IMG/VR virus record: IMGVR_UViG_3300032893_002149
Location: 1-25,051 of that record
DNA length: 25,051 nucleotides
Strand: one strand, 5' to 3'
Origin: a virus
The position numbers were made by a program, and so were the translations under genes. Positions 1-8,222 of this stretch are shown here, in pieces. Under the pieces are notes generated by a model, which saw only the letters and a program-made list of their open reading frames with translations, had not been told where the DNA came from and searched no databases. Every line of letters begins with the position of its first letter. The stretch's first letter is position 1.

Positions 1-1282
1 TGTTGTTCACATCAGCGTAGGTCCAAAGGCTGCTCCATAAATCCGTGCTTCCTCCTCTAGTATATATCGTCGGGGAAGTAGTCAGAACAACCTCTTTTGG
101 ATCTCCAACGGGAATGCCATCCTTAAGCAACTGAACAATTGCGGTAGCCGAGCTATCTGTATAGGCTTGGAAAGTTGTTGCCAGTCCAGAGACACCTGTA
201 GTCGAAGGGATAGCGAATGCAAACCCAGTCACTTGAAGAGGAGATGACGATGCTGGCGTAGTAAAATACACTGTAATCGCAAGAGAATTTAGATTTCCAG
301 TGGAAGATACTGAAGGGTTAGAATTTATGACGCTCAGCAAAACTCCAAACCCACTTGCGTTCACCAACGTTGGAGTAAGTAACGCTCCTCCTCCCCACAA
401 ATAGGAACTAGAACCAAACGACACTGGCTGCTTAACAGAGGTTGCTAATGTAACAGTCTGTGGAACTCCAACGGGAACTCCAGCAGAGACCAACTGAGCG
501 ATCAATCCAGCGCTAGGCTGTGATGCAAACCCCTGCCCAGAAATAGATATCCCTGTGATAGTGGCGCTGACTGGCACTGCTAAGTTACATGCAGTGCAAA
601 AAAGTTGATTTGATGTAGTGCCATGGCTAACCACTACCTGAGCAAAGGAATTCCCTGTGGACGTGATAAAAGATGTCGAGGACCACGGCTGTGATCCAGA
701 TCCATTGCTTTCTGTGGTAGGTACACCGACTAAAGAGGAACCTCCTGCCGGAATAGAACTGGCGTAAGAAATATTTCCCAGAACTCCTGTAGGATTGTTC
801 CAGTTAATACCGACTGCTTGATCACCTACGTTGGGTCCTACAAAATTTCCAACGGTAGAGGTAGCGGTACCAGATAGCCCCGTGAATGTTCCAGTAGGAG
901 CATCCGATACAAGCGCTTGAAAAGTTTGAGTTACTGGGTCCACTGATTCAACAACCACAATAACGTTGTTCAGGAAATATGTAGTCCCTATAAATCCCGA
1001 CAAAACAAATGTCTCATTCACCGTAGGGGTGGGAGCACCGTGCAAAGGAGAATAGGTGAACGTTCCTACCCCGTAGCTAAACGATATAGCGGTAATGTCG
1101 TACACCTGAGTAAACGAGTATACTGAGGAAAGACCGGGACGAGTGATGACCGATCCAATGATGTAGTCTACATCCCAGTTACGCGGAGATGCGCCCTCGG
1201 GCAAATCTTTAGCATTTGCAAACGTTATGAGGCCACCCATCGTATCCAAAGATGCTGTGCCCAACGAAGTAAGATTATGCAT
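1..1282 (-). CDS. Large repetitive tail protein, N-terminal 427 codons (runs off left edge)
   Basis: An open frame of 427 codons with no stop before the window edge. The start MHNLTSLGTASLDTMGGLIT, followed by AKDLPEGASPRNWDVDYIIG and RPGLSSVYSF, looks like a conserved tail-protein N-terminus (DLPEGASPRN...GS..TRPGL). The remainder is Thr/Ser/Gly/Val-rich beta sandwich. At least two copies of a ~110-residue domain are visible: one from about TITGISISGQGFASQPSAGL through SVINSNPSVS, and one from LQVTGFAFAIPSTTGVSGLA through VPVGDPKEVV-like IPVGDPKEVVLTTSPTIYTR. Both contain G(V/I)PVG(V/D)P. GGGAG lies eight bases before the ATG at 1282. It is probably a baseplate, spike or tail-tube-associated protein. 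Confidence 0.75.
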   Translation of the reverse strand, partial: MHNLTSLGTASLDTMGGLITFANAKDLPEGASPRNWDVDYIIGSVITRPGLSSVYSFTQVYDITAISFSYGVGTFTYSPLHGAPTPTVNETFVLSGFIGTTYFLNNVIVVVESVDPVTQTFQALVSDAPTGTFTGLSGTATSTVGNFVGPNVGDQAVGINWNNPTGVLGNISYASSIPAGGSSLVGVPTTESNGSGSQPWSSTSFITSTGNSFAQVVVSHGTTSNQLFCTACNLAVPVSATITGISISGQGFASQPSAGLIAQLVSAGVPVGVPQTVTLATSVKQPVSFGSSSYLWGGGALLTPTLVNASGFGVLLSVINSNPSVSSTGNLNSLAITVYFTTPASSSPLQVTGFAFAIPSTTGVSGLATTFQAYTDSSATAIVQLLKDGIPVGDPKEVVLTTSPTIYTRGGSTDLWSSLWTYADVNN

Positions 1283-1387
1283 TGCGTCATCTCCCTAAAA
1301 AGTGTGTGCAGCTTTTGGTCGGCGGATATCTGCACGTTCCGCTCAGCAAGGACCGTCCCTAAGGTAGCGATTCCTCCGGGATAATTC

Positions 1388-1738
1388 TTACAGCCTGTTG
1401 AATGTGAACTTGCCGATAATCGTGTCGCCAGTGATGGCAGCAGGAATATTGGAACCATTAGCCAACTCAGTCCCGGCAGAGAAGATCATAACCTTATCTG
1501 TGGTGGGGTTGTACTTAAAGTCGTACGTAGTGGTTTCTGTAGCTTCACCCTGAATCAGAGCCTGCAAAAAGTTCGTGACATCAATAGTCTGGGCATCGGC
1601 GTAAGCAGTGATACCGACCGAGAGACCACCCGTAGCATACGAGCCTGTCCCAAAAGTCATCTGCATATAAACGCTGATTGTCTTGCCTGTGATGTCATTC
1701 TCGCACAGAGGCGAAAGAGTCAATGCTGAAACGGACAT
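1388..1738 (-). CDS. Small virion-type protein of unknown function
   Basis: A 116-residue beta-rich protein: MSVSALTLSPLCENDITGKT, ISVYMQMTFGTGSYATGGLS, then YDFKYNPTTDKVMIFSAGTE and GDTIIGKFTFNRL. The Y-x-P-x-x-x-K-V-x-I-F-S-A-G pattern is one I associate with small unnamed structural proteins in tail regions of uncultured phages. AAAGG precedes the ATG. It begins 22 bases after the sugar cassette and leads into the big tail gene, so the return to virion genes is immediate. The following 105 bases to the next start hold nothing I can support. Confidence 0.6.
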   Translation of the reverse strand: MSVSALTLSPLCENDITGKTISVYMQMTFGTGSYATGGLSVGITAYADAQTIDVTNFLQALIQGEATETTTYDFKYNPTTDKVMIFSAGTELANGSNIPAAITGDTIIGKFTFNRL

Positions 1739-1760
1739 ATTTGTAACCTTTCCCCGCGCT

Positions 1761-2498
1761 TTAGGCGGATACTATTGGTTTGGTTGCTTTGCCCACGTAA
1801 CGAGCAAATACTTTGTAGAATTCTTCCACTGAAATTTCCATGGGCGCTCTATTGAAGCCATCACTCAGCACGTGAATGCAGAATGCAACTCCATCCTCGG
1901 CCTTTTTGTCAGGTATCTCTGCCCTTCTTAAAGGCCTTCGCCCTTTTTCTTTGGGTGGAGGAAATCCACGATGTATATAGTACCTGTTGTCCACACACAA
2001 CCTCATGCCGAGAGGTGCCAAAGTCAGTGACACCCACATCTCATCATTGTTGTCTTGCGGAAGAGGCGCATTCTTCACTGCCTCCATAGCTCTCCTCGAA
2101 AGCCAATAACAAAAACCCCAAGGTACAGATACTTTATCCCTGAGATTTCCTTGGACAATAGCGTACCCGTTGGACGGACCAACGAAGTCCCTATTACCAT
2201 ACCCAGACTTGAGGAAATAGTCTGGTCGAAGAACGACATCGTCATCGCACTTCAGTAAAAAATCATAGTCGTGATCAATTGCCCAGCGTATGACTGCCCT
2301 TACTTTTTCGGGAAGACAATCGTATGAATCCCCGCAGTCTAAAATTACTTCGTCTTCCAACAAAGGCTGGTGCTCTCCTCTGCCATAGAAAAACACCACG
2401 TCGACATTACTCTTTATCTCTGGTAACCACGTCGATCTTATAGCCACATTCCACGGCAATCTTTTGTGACAAGAAATCACGGCAACTAGGGCCTTCAT
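1761..2498 (-). CDS. GT31-like glycosyltransferase C
   Basis: A 245-residue paralogue, last gene of the sugar cassette. It reads MKALVAVISCHKRLPWNVAI-RSTWLPE, VDVVFFYGRGE, then YDFLLKCDDDVVL with an intact DDD metal site at 85-87. SVPWGFCYWLSRRAMEAVKN and NDEMWVSLTLAPLGMRLCVD follow, carrying the family's G-x-x-Y-x-L-S and E-D-V-like elements (here D-E-M). A C-terminal tail of ~50 residues is basic near KEKGRRPLRRAEI. GAGGA lies 11 bases upstream of an ATG that overlaps the preceding stop. It should act on the same glycan pathway as its neighbours. Confidence 0.8.
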   Translation of the reverse strand: MKALVAVISCHKRLPWNVAIRSTWLPEIKSNVDVVFFYGRGEHQPLLEDEVILDCGDSYDCLPEKVRAVIRWAIDHDYDFLLKCDDDVVLRPDYFLKSGYGNRDFVGPSNGYAIVQGNLRDKVSVPWGFCYWLSRRAMEAVKNAPLPQDNNDEMWVSLTLAPLGMRLCVDNRYYIHRGFPPPKEKGRRPLRRAEIPDKKAEDGVAFCIHVLSDGFNRAPMEISVEEFYKVFARYVGKATKPIVSA

Positions 2499-3361
2499 GC
2501 TCTAATTATCCTCAGCCTGCGCTGCGGGGCCTGCGGCCTTAGTTTTTTCCATTCCTCATCAAACCAAGAATTAGCTGACACATAAGAAATGTCACTCTCT
2601 TTGCCTTTTCTTAGGAGACCATACATCCCCCTGTCTGTCTCCATGTCAGCATTCGCCGCTATCCAATTTGAACGGTACAGATGGATAGCATATGCTCCCT
2701 CGGGAAGAGTTTGGGGCTGGTTATCATCCCACAACCTACTCAGGTTCCACCACGACAAAGGGTTGAGAAGAGGAAGAGGCAAAACATACTTCAAAAGGTC
2801 GGGAAATTTACTCACTATGGTACCAGTAAACGAAGACGGACCAGTATCTTTCCAGTCAAAGCATCTCAAACTTCTTGATGCCATCTCCTCCATCAACGGA
2901 GAGTTCTTTGGGGCTTTGTACGTACCGTTGATGATGTAGATGAAGTCACCCGACTGAGTTCTTATTGGTACCTCTCCACTTTCGTATAGAGGACCAGACA
3001 AAGACTTGACTTTCATTCTGTCGGCATCAAAAACATAGTCAGAATCAAAATCAAAAGGACGCAAACAGTATGTATCCAAGTCCACCCACCATCCACCCAA
3101 GGTTTTTATCAGGTGGTAGCGGAAAATGTCTGACAACACGGCATACTTGTCTTTAAAAACTTCCGGGTTGATCAAATCCAACGGAAGAACATCGGTGATG
3201 GATCTCTGCTCTGTCCCAAAAGGGAGAGGACCTACATCCCCGTACGTGTAAAGATGGAATTCATGGCCATTTTTGAGGAAGGAATTTATACACAGCCTTT
3301 CCATCATTCCTATATGGCTTCCTATCCACGCACTTTGTATCACTCGGTTGGATTCTTGCAT
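2495..3361 (-). CDS. GT32-like DXD glycosyltransferase B
   Basis: A 288-residue paralogue of GT32 A. It shows NRVIQSAWIGSHIGMMERLC (5-24), NGHEFHLYTYGDV, FRYHLIKTLGGWWVD, and VDLD at 93-96 as the metal and nucleotide-sugar site. GDFIYIINGTYKAPKNSPLM and PEGAYAIHLYRSNW follow, the latter matching the H-L-W region of the paralogue. The ATG at 3361 lies 22 bases inside the end of the RmlD-like gene, with AGAGGA seven bases upstream. Its stop overlaps the next start (ATGA). The C-terminal ~60 residues differ from GT32 A and end in a basic RRLRIIRA. Confidence 0.8.
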   Translation of the reverse strand: MQESNRVIQSAWIGSHIGMMERLCINSFLKNGHEFHLYTYGDVGPLPFGTEQRSITDVLPLDLINPEVFKDKYAVLSDIFRYHLIKTLGGWWVDLDTYCLRPFDFDSDYVFDADRMKVKSLSGPLYESGEVPIRTQSGDFIYIINGTYKAPKNSPLMEEMASRSLRCFDWKDTGPSSFTGTIVSKFPDLLKYVLPLPLLNPLSWWNLSRLWDDNQPQTLPEGAYAIHLYRSNWIAANADMETDRGMYGLLRKGKESDISYVSANSWFDEEWKKLRPQAPQRRLRIIRA

Positions 3362-4236
3362 TTAAATTCCTCTGCATACTCTGCTAAACAGGTTTTCCAG
3401 TCTCGCATGACATACAGACCCTCTTTTATGAGCCTGTTTGGGAGGAGCTTTTCACTCAACGGGCGCGGAGCAAAGTACTCTTTAGACCAAAACGATGAAT
3501 CTACTCGATTCACTGTCACGTTCGCCCCCAAAAGCCGTACGAATTCACATGCGACATCATATCGAGTACAAGACCCTGAGCAAACCTGATTATAAACTCC
3601 GAATTTTTTGGACTTTAAGAGGGCATCTATCCCCTTAGCAAAGTCCACAGTGTACGTCGGGGTCCCAGCCTTGTCATCTACGACGTTCAACTCAGTTGAG
3701 CCAGCCTTGATGAGCTTGAAAATTTTGTTGATGAACTTCTTGTCCTTCTCTGGACCTCCACCCATCATCCAACCTGCCCTGATAACGTAGTGTTGTGGAA
3801 TAGATCGAGCCGATAGCTCACCCATGTACTTGGTCCTAGCATACACAGATAACGGATTCGGTTCATCCTCGTCTGAAAAGTACTCCTTTTCTCCACCGAA
3901 TATACCTGCAGTAGAGATATAGACGTACGGAAGATCATACTCTGAACACATATCGGCTAAAAAAGAGGCTGCAAAAGAGTTAACGTCTTCTGCTTCGTCT
4001 GGATTCAATTCACACATTTCCATATCTGTTTTAGCCGCGAGATTTATGATCTCTGTAGGATGAAACTGATTGATACGAGAGACTACCCCTGCGTAATCTG
4101 TGATGTCTTGATATCTGACCCAAGGGGATGAGAGGTCAATGTCTGTGGCGTCTACAATATTTTCTTTAGAAAAATGCTTGTATACTGCGTCTCCCAGCAT
4201 TCCTCCACATCCGAAGATCATGATGCGTCTTTCCAT
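3340..4236 (-). CDS. RmlD-like NDP-sugar reductase/epimerase (extended SDR)
   Basis: A 298-residue short-chain dehydrogenase/reductase of the dTDP-4-dehydrorhamnose reductase (RmlD) type. The Rossmann loop is GCGGMLG at 9-15. INLAAKTDMEMCE matches the family's N-x-A-A-x-T-x-V-D-x-C-E stretch. YISTAGIFGG and SVYARTKYMGE give the catalytic Y-x-x-x-K (Y132, K136). RAGWMMGGG resembles R-x-x-W-x-x-G. It probably makes a nucleotide sugar, perhaps a deoxyhexose, for the neighbouring transferases. The exact reaction cannot be told. The ATG at 4236 is preferred over the one at 4263 because AGGAG lies eight bases upstream with the GACTCAG element, and it avoids overlap with the previous gene. Confidence 0.82.
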   Translation of the reverse strand: MERRIMIFGCGGMLGDAVYKHFSKENIVDATDIDLSSPWVRYQDITDYAGVVSRINQFHPTEIINLAAKTDMEMCELNPDEAEDVNSFAASFLADMCSEYDLPYVYISTAGIFGGEKEYFSDEDEPNPLSVYARTKYMGELSARSIPQHYVIRAGWMMGGGPEKDKKFINKIFKLIKAGSTELNVVDDKAGTPTYTVDFAKGIDALLKSKKFGVYNQVCSGSCTRYDVACEFVRLLGANVTVNRVDSSFWSKEYFAPRPLSEKLLPNRLIKEGLYVMRDWKTCLAEYAEEFKCKNPTE

Positions 4237-4247
4237 CTGAGTCACTC

Positions 4248-4943
4248 CTAGCTGTTCAACCATCGTGCATGTACTTCGTGCATCTTTATTGGGTCGTAGT
4301 TATGGGGTCTCGGCCTCACGTTAACCACGTCCGACAGATGGCTAGTCACCTTGGTGTTTCTTTTTTCTGGTCCCGGCATTATTTGACCAGCGAACTCTAA
4401 TACCTCTCTGGCGTCTGCCCTCACTATGTCTGGATGCTCGGACAGAATCAAGCCGACCCAGATGTCTTCGGCCCCGGCGTTAGCCGCATTCCAATTGGGA
4501 TGCTCTGGGCCTCTATCACTTTTTATGGGGGCGTTTATCAAGTACTCCATGGCTTTCCTGCTTAGGCAGTATCCGTGACCTCCACAACAAAAGAACCCCG
4601 GCCTAAAATCTCCCCAGTAATCAGCTTTATCCCATTGACAAGTCATCAAACGCTCTACGCACACGTAGGTATCGGGAAAACATCGGAAAACGAAGTTGTA
4701 TCCCATATCAAAGGCCCAACGTAAGCTCTCTTTAGTCTTATGGGACATATGAGAATAGTCGTCAGGAACATCAAGGACTATCACATCCCCCTTTGTAGTG
4801 GCTCCTTGACCATGGAAGAATTTGTAGTCCACCCTTAACTTGTTGGCCTCGGGCAACCATGTATCTCTTTGGGCATCGTTGATCTTGTTTGCCTCAAAAT
4901 ACTCGCAAGAGGAAATAGCTATCAGCAAATCACTGTTCCTCAC
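4248..4943 (-). CDS. GT31-like glycosyltransferase B, altered DXD
   Basis: A 231-residue paralogue of the other GT31-like proteins. From the GTG at 4943 it reads (M)RNSDLLIAISSCEYFEANK, then QRDTWLPEANKLRVDYKFFH, GYNFVFRCFPDTYV, GGHGYCLSRKAMEYL and AEDIWVGLILSEHPDI. At the metal site (88-92) it has CFPDT where the paralogues have TDLDT and CDDDV, so the first Asp is replaced by Phe and only the last remains. I chose the GTG because AAAGG lies six bases before it, it overlaps the previous stop by four bases, and it aligns with paralogue N-termini. An upstream in-frame start at 5045 would extend about 100 bases into the previous gene. Activity may be changed or lost. Confidence 0.75.
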   Translation of the reverse strand: MRNSDLLIAISSCEYFEANKINDAQRDTWLPEANKLRVDYKFFHGQGATTKGDVIVLDVPDDYSHMSHKTKESLRWAFDMGYNFVFRCFPDTYVCVERLMTCQWDKADYWGDFRPGFFCCGGHGYCLSRKAMEYLINAPIKSDRGPEHPNWNAANAGAEDIWVGLILSEHPDIVRADAREVLEFAGQIMPGPEKRNTKVTSHLSDVVNVRPRPHNYDPIKMHEVHARWLNS

Positions 4944-5797
4944 ATACCCCCTTTGAGATATTTTTTGATCAGGTCCCCATAAAGAGAACCTTCTATGACA
5001 ATTTCTTTGTCTTGAAGTATAGGCGGGCATCCTGTTATCTTCCACGTATGCTCATCCTTCCAGTTGGTTCTTCCTGACCACATATCATTCCATAAGTGAA
5101 CAGCAAATGTAGATTCTGACCAATGCCACTCCACGTCTGGGTTGGAAAAGTCTCGCACTCTTCTCCAGTCCACTGGATTGAACGCTTCTGTGCCCAATAT
5201 AAACTCTCCCATAGAGTATTTGTTGACGAGAGAATCAATGAGCATCGGCCCTACTTCTACCGACCAGTTAACCTTGGATGGATCATAGCCCTTACAGCGG
5301 TTCCATGCCTCTAGCATCAGATTGCTTCCAGCAGGAAACTTCATGCTATTGTTGCATACCACCGAGCCTTCATTTGCAGACCAAGGACCCATCCTGCCGA
5401 GAGAATATGGGGCCGATATTGAGAAGTTTTTAAGACAAATCAAATCGGTATCTACCCACCAACCACCTTTTTCCAATAGCAGCTTGATCCTAAAATAATC
5501 TGCGAAGGTTCCATTGTTTATAAACCTGCGGTAGTCATACTCTTCCCTAGGAAGAACTTCATTTCCGTTTTTAACAACTACCCCTTCAGGTATACCCTCT
5601 ACTTCATCGTACACATAGAGATGAACTTCGTGCCCATTATCTATATACGACCTCATACACAGCTTTTCCATGATGGACAACTTGCCGTGTGTCCAAAGCG
5701 TTTGGATGACCTTATTCGGATCTTGATTCGGGTACTTAAAAGGAGAAGGACTGCACACTTGAACGGCGTCTGGTCTGAATCTTCTCAGGGTTCTCAT
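4940..5797 (-). CDS. GT32-like DXD glycosyltransferase A
   Basis: A 285-residue transferase of the Gly_transf_sug (DXD sugar-binding, OCH1-like) type. Visible marks: PNKVIQTLWTHGKLSIMEKL (28-47), NGHEVHLYVYDEV, TFADYFRIKLLLEKGGWWVD, and the metal-binding VDTD at 115-118. NPVDWRRVRDFSN and FAVHLWNDMWSG follow, the H-x-W region of the family. GGAG lies six bases upstream of the ATG, which overlaps the preceding stop. Its own stop overlaps a GTG start of the next gene. It forms a pair with GT31 A that recurs later in the cassette. Confidence 0.8.
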   Translation of the reverse strand: MRTLRRFRPDAVQVCSPSPFKYPNQDPNKVIQTLWTHGKLSIMEKLCMRSYIDNGHEVHLYVYDEVEGIPEGVVVKNGNEVLPREEYDYRRFINNGTFADYFRIKLLLEKGGWWVDTDLICLKNFSISAPYSLGRMGPWSANEGSVVCNNSMKFPAGSNLMLEAWNRCKGYDPSKVNWSVEVGPMLIDSLVNKYSMGEFILGTEAFNPVDWRRVRDFSNPDVEWHWSESTFAVHLWNDMWSGRTNWKDEHTWKITGCPPILQDKEIVIEGSLYGDLIKKYLKGGM

Positions 5798-6555
5798 CTA
5801 AATCTCCGCAGAGGTCTCCCGGTACCAACAAGGGATAGTACAGGGACTCGATTGTACAGAGACAATCCCGCAGGACCTTCTAAGTACGCTCTCCGCATAA
5901 TGTCTGCAGTGTAAGGTTCTCTCTGCACTCCTGCGGCTGTTTGCACTGTAGTATTATACCCTAGAGTGCTCGTCAAATGGTAGGAAATAGTGTTACCGTC
6001 AAATACCGCCCTAGGCTCCCATTTGTACCGTGGATCAGGGTGTAGTTCTATTCCCTTTCTTTTTAAGGCCTGAGCAACAATTACATCTTCCTCTGGACGA
6101 GGAGGATCTGGATGCTCCAAAGAAGCCACAATCTCCACCGACTTTCTGCTAAGCCAGTATCCTGCTCCTCCACTTGCAAAAATTCCTGTGCTCTCAGAGC
6201 CGTTGCCTCCCAAAGATACTGGGCCGTTCTTCCCTCCGACATAATCGTAAAGATAGAAGTCGTTGGCCAAGAGATTCTTAGGGACTACCAGAGTATCAAG
6301 ATCGGTTTTGTAAACGAAGTCATACCCGTTTTTCAAAACCCATTTGCTCTGCTCAATAGTCTTAGCGGTGCAATAGTCGTAGCCGTCCCCAACATCTAAA
6401 AATACCTCGTCACTATCTGCATCCTCAGTGTTTGGATTTCCCAAAAAATATCTCAAGTCTACTTCCTTAGGGATATCTTTGATCCACGTTTGCCTTTGAG
6501 AGTCTTGGAGGTGCCTGAGACTATGACAACTCGCTATTGCTATGAGTATTTTCAT
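5794..6555 (-). CDS. GT31-like (galactosyltransferase-type) glycosyltransferase A
   Basis: A 253-residue nucleotide-sugar-dependent transferase, cytoplasmic with no signal or membrane segment. From the chosen ATG, MKILIAIASCHSLRHLQDSQ is followed by RQTWIKD (21-27), the R-x-T-W signature of GT31. Then come DLRYFLG, GYDFVYKTDLDTLV with the metal-binding DLD at 85-87, GGAGYWLSRKSVEI, and PEEDVIVAQALKRKGIEL with the acidic residues of the family's E-D-V motif. The start at 6555 is preferred over upstream in-frame positions because it forms an ATGA overlap with the fibre gene and matches the N-termini of the two paralogues. Its stop overlaps the next start (ATGA). The sugar and acceptor are unknown. 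Confidence 0.8.
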   Translation of the reverse strand: MKILIAIASCHSLRHLQDSQRQTWIKDIPKEVDLRYFLGNPNTEDADSDEVFLDVGDGYDYCTAKTIEQSKWVLKNGYDFVYKTDLDTLVVPKNLLANDFYLYDYVGGKNGPVSLGGNGSESTGIFASGGAGYWLSRKSVEIVASLEHPDPPRPEEDVIVAQALKRKGIELHPDPRYKWEPRAVFDGNTISYHLTSTLGYNTTVQTAAGVQREPYTADIMRRAYLEGPAGLSLYNRVPVLSLVGTGRPLRRFR

Positions 6556-7319
6556 GGGAAGATAGAGGAATTCGGCTTTACTGTTCCCCCTCCAGTGGTG
6601 AATAACACATAGTCTCCACCAGAGTACCAAGCAATGTTTCCTGCAAGCTGCATGGTCATGGGTATAAGATTAGAATGAGGTATAGCGGCTGCATTAGTGC
6701 ACCGAGCGATTTGGGTGCCGTTCAAATACCAACCAGCGCTGCTACCATCGGGAGCCACTATGATCTTCAAGTCCATGGGTCCAGATGTTCCACCAACACC
6801 TAATACTGGAACACCACTGTCAAAAGAAAAAGATGTGGTAGTGAACCCATCAAAATTGGCGCATAGACATAGGAGAGTGTTTTGATTTGTGTAGGAAGGG
6901 GGTAGGGATGCTTTAAAACCTATGTACGTAGTATTTCCCGCCCAATTACCATCGTTGGACAACCCAATCTGCATGTTGTAGCTATTGTATGCGGGATTGA
7001 GAGCCGTGATATCCATGTCTATCTCATAGGATATCCCAAGATTAAACCCAGTAGTGCCCTCGAAATTAGTACTGAATCCCACCAGAGCAAAACCCAGATG
7101 AAAAGTGTAGTCTGTACCGTTTCCTCCGGTGACAAATTCTGGAGCTAAATTTCCGGGAGTCCATCCATAATCCCCTGTAGCTCCTCCGAAAGGAAACTGC
7201 TGCATGGAATCATGCACAGTGTTCCACCACGGCTGAGCCTCATTTCCGGGAATCCATTCTGCAAGGACTTTATTCCTGTAGGGGATGATTCCAGATTCCC
7301 GAAGGCCCACGCTCATCAT
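6552..7319 (-). CDS. Receptor-binding or fibre-like protein with lectin-type beta-sandwich
   Basis: A 255-residue protein. After an N-terminal ~40 residues (ESGIIPYRNKVLAEWIPGNE, WWNTVHDSMQQFPFG) most of the chain is a beta-sandwich: SYEIDMDITALNPAYNSYNM, NTLLCLCANFDGFTTTSFSF and GPMDLKIIVAPDGSSAGWYL-NGTQIARCTNAAAIPHSNLI. The last resembles the D-x-Y/W-x-x-G strand pair of concanavalin A-like or laminin G domains. Such domains bind sugars or hold fibre tips. It begins at TAATGATG overlapping the fibre gene and ends with an ATGA overlap into the first glycosyltransferase, so it is linked to both. Confidence 0.65.
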   Translation of the reverse strand: MMSVGLRESGIIPYRNKVLAEWIPGNEAQPWWNTVHDSMQQFPFGGATGDYGWTPGNLAPEFVTGGNGTDYTFHLGFALVGFSTNFEGTTGFNLGISYEIDMDITALNPAYNSYNMQIGLSNDGNWAGNTTYIGFKASLPPSYTNQNTLLCLCANFDGFTTTSFSFDSGVPVLGVGGTSGPMDLKIIVAPDGSSAGWYLNGTQIARCTNAAAIPHSNLIPMTMQLAGNIAWYSGGDYVLFTTGGGTVKPNSSIFP

Positions 7320-8215
7320 TATTGCAAATCTCCTGCGGCATTCCAGACATTAGTAGCTACTTGAATAACTGAAATGGTGGAATACTGCGCTCTGGCTAGA
7401 AGAGAAGATGGAGTGTTGATTGTAACTCCTGCTCCAGCTAAAAAACTCGTCTGCCCTGCTCCTCCCTGTATAATGGTTAAGGTAGAACCTACGGGAAAAG
7501 ACACACTAGAATTGGGAGGAACCGTTAGGGTGTTGGAAGAGGCCGAGCTTATCACAATCAAATTATTGTTATCGCTCAAGGCCGCTACATAGCTTCCTGA
7601 TTGGTTGTTAACCGAGGTGCTTATGGAGGAAGTCTGTACATAAGCAGAGATGTTTCCTGAACTGTCATGCTGCCACAACACATTGGTGTTTCCGGCAGGG
7701 GCCGCTGGAGTGGTGTTGTTAAAATTTGGCACTCCACCAGTAATCACAGAGCCGTTGATCTCAATGGTTGCTCCGCTAGCCGATATAGGCACGCAGGCAG
7801 AGACGTATCCACCAGAGAACTGCCAACTGACGTTCACATACCCCGGAGGGGCAGAAGGAATAGTGTCGTTGAAATTCGGGTTGACAATGGGGTTGTTGAG
7901 AACCAAAAGCCCAGAAGCAATGACTGCTCCGACAGATTGGTCTGGATACACCTGTTGTATACTACCTCCGAACGCCACTACCAAAGTGTACGTGCCGGAA
8001 GGAGCATAGAAATCATAGTGCCCGAAGCCATCTGTTAAGATAGGCTGAGAGAGGGGTATTAAACCTGCCGGATCGGAGTAAATAGACGCCAAAGGGGTAG
8101 GAGGATAATCTGCGGTATCCGCTGGTTGAGTGCATACAAAAACTTGAGCACCGGGAATTGCTGGCCCAGTGCTTGATTTCACCCATCCATCTGACCTGAA
8201 ATAAGTGACCGACAT
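7319..8215 (-). CDS. Tail fibre-like protein with carboxypeptidase-regulatory-like N-terminus
   Basis: A 298-residue protein. Residues 1-95 (GWVKSSTGPAIPGAQVFVCT, LASIYSDPAGLIPLSQPILT, DGFGHYDFYAPSGTYTLVVA) match the pattern of transthyretin-like or carboxypeptidase regulatory domains that anchor many phage fibres. Two diverged copies of a ~35-residue unit follow: NPNFNDTIPSAPPGYVNVSW-QFSGGYVSACV and VPNFNNTTPAAPAGNTNVLW-QHDSSGNISAYV. The C-terminal ~90 residues are beta-rich (NLIVISSASSNTLTVPPNSS, STLTIIQGGAGQTSFLAGAG) and look like a fibre shaft or capping domain. AGGAGG with normal spacing precedes the ATG. The stop overlaps the start of the next gene. Confidence 0.7.
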   Translation of the reverse strand: MSVTYFRSDGWVKSSTGPAIPGAQVFVCTQPADTADYPPTPLASIYSDPAGLIPLSQPILTDGFGHYDFYAPSGTYTLVVAFGGSIQQVYPDQSVGAVIASGLLVLNNPIVNPNFNDTIPSAPPGYVNVSWQFSGGYVSACVPISASGATIEINGSVITGGVPNFNNTTPAAPAGNTNVLWQHDSSGNISAYVQTSSISTSVNNQSGSYVAALSDNNNLIVISSASSNTLTVPPNSSVSFPVGSTLTIIQGGAGQTSFLAGAGVTINTPSSLLARAQYSTISVIQVATNVWNAAGDLQ

Positions 8216-8222
8216 ATTCCTC

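Noticed and set aside
1225-1458. 77-codon minus-strand ORF between the small virion gene and the tail gene
   Set aside because: It starts out of frame inside one gene and ends out of frame inside the next, with no ribosome site. The 105-base gap itself holds no start codon with support.
3254-4036. Long plus-strand ORFs antisense to the sugar cassette and to other genes
   Set aside because: They are shadows of strongly coding minus-strand frames, lack ribosome sites and have no recognisable domains.
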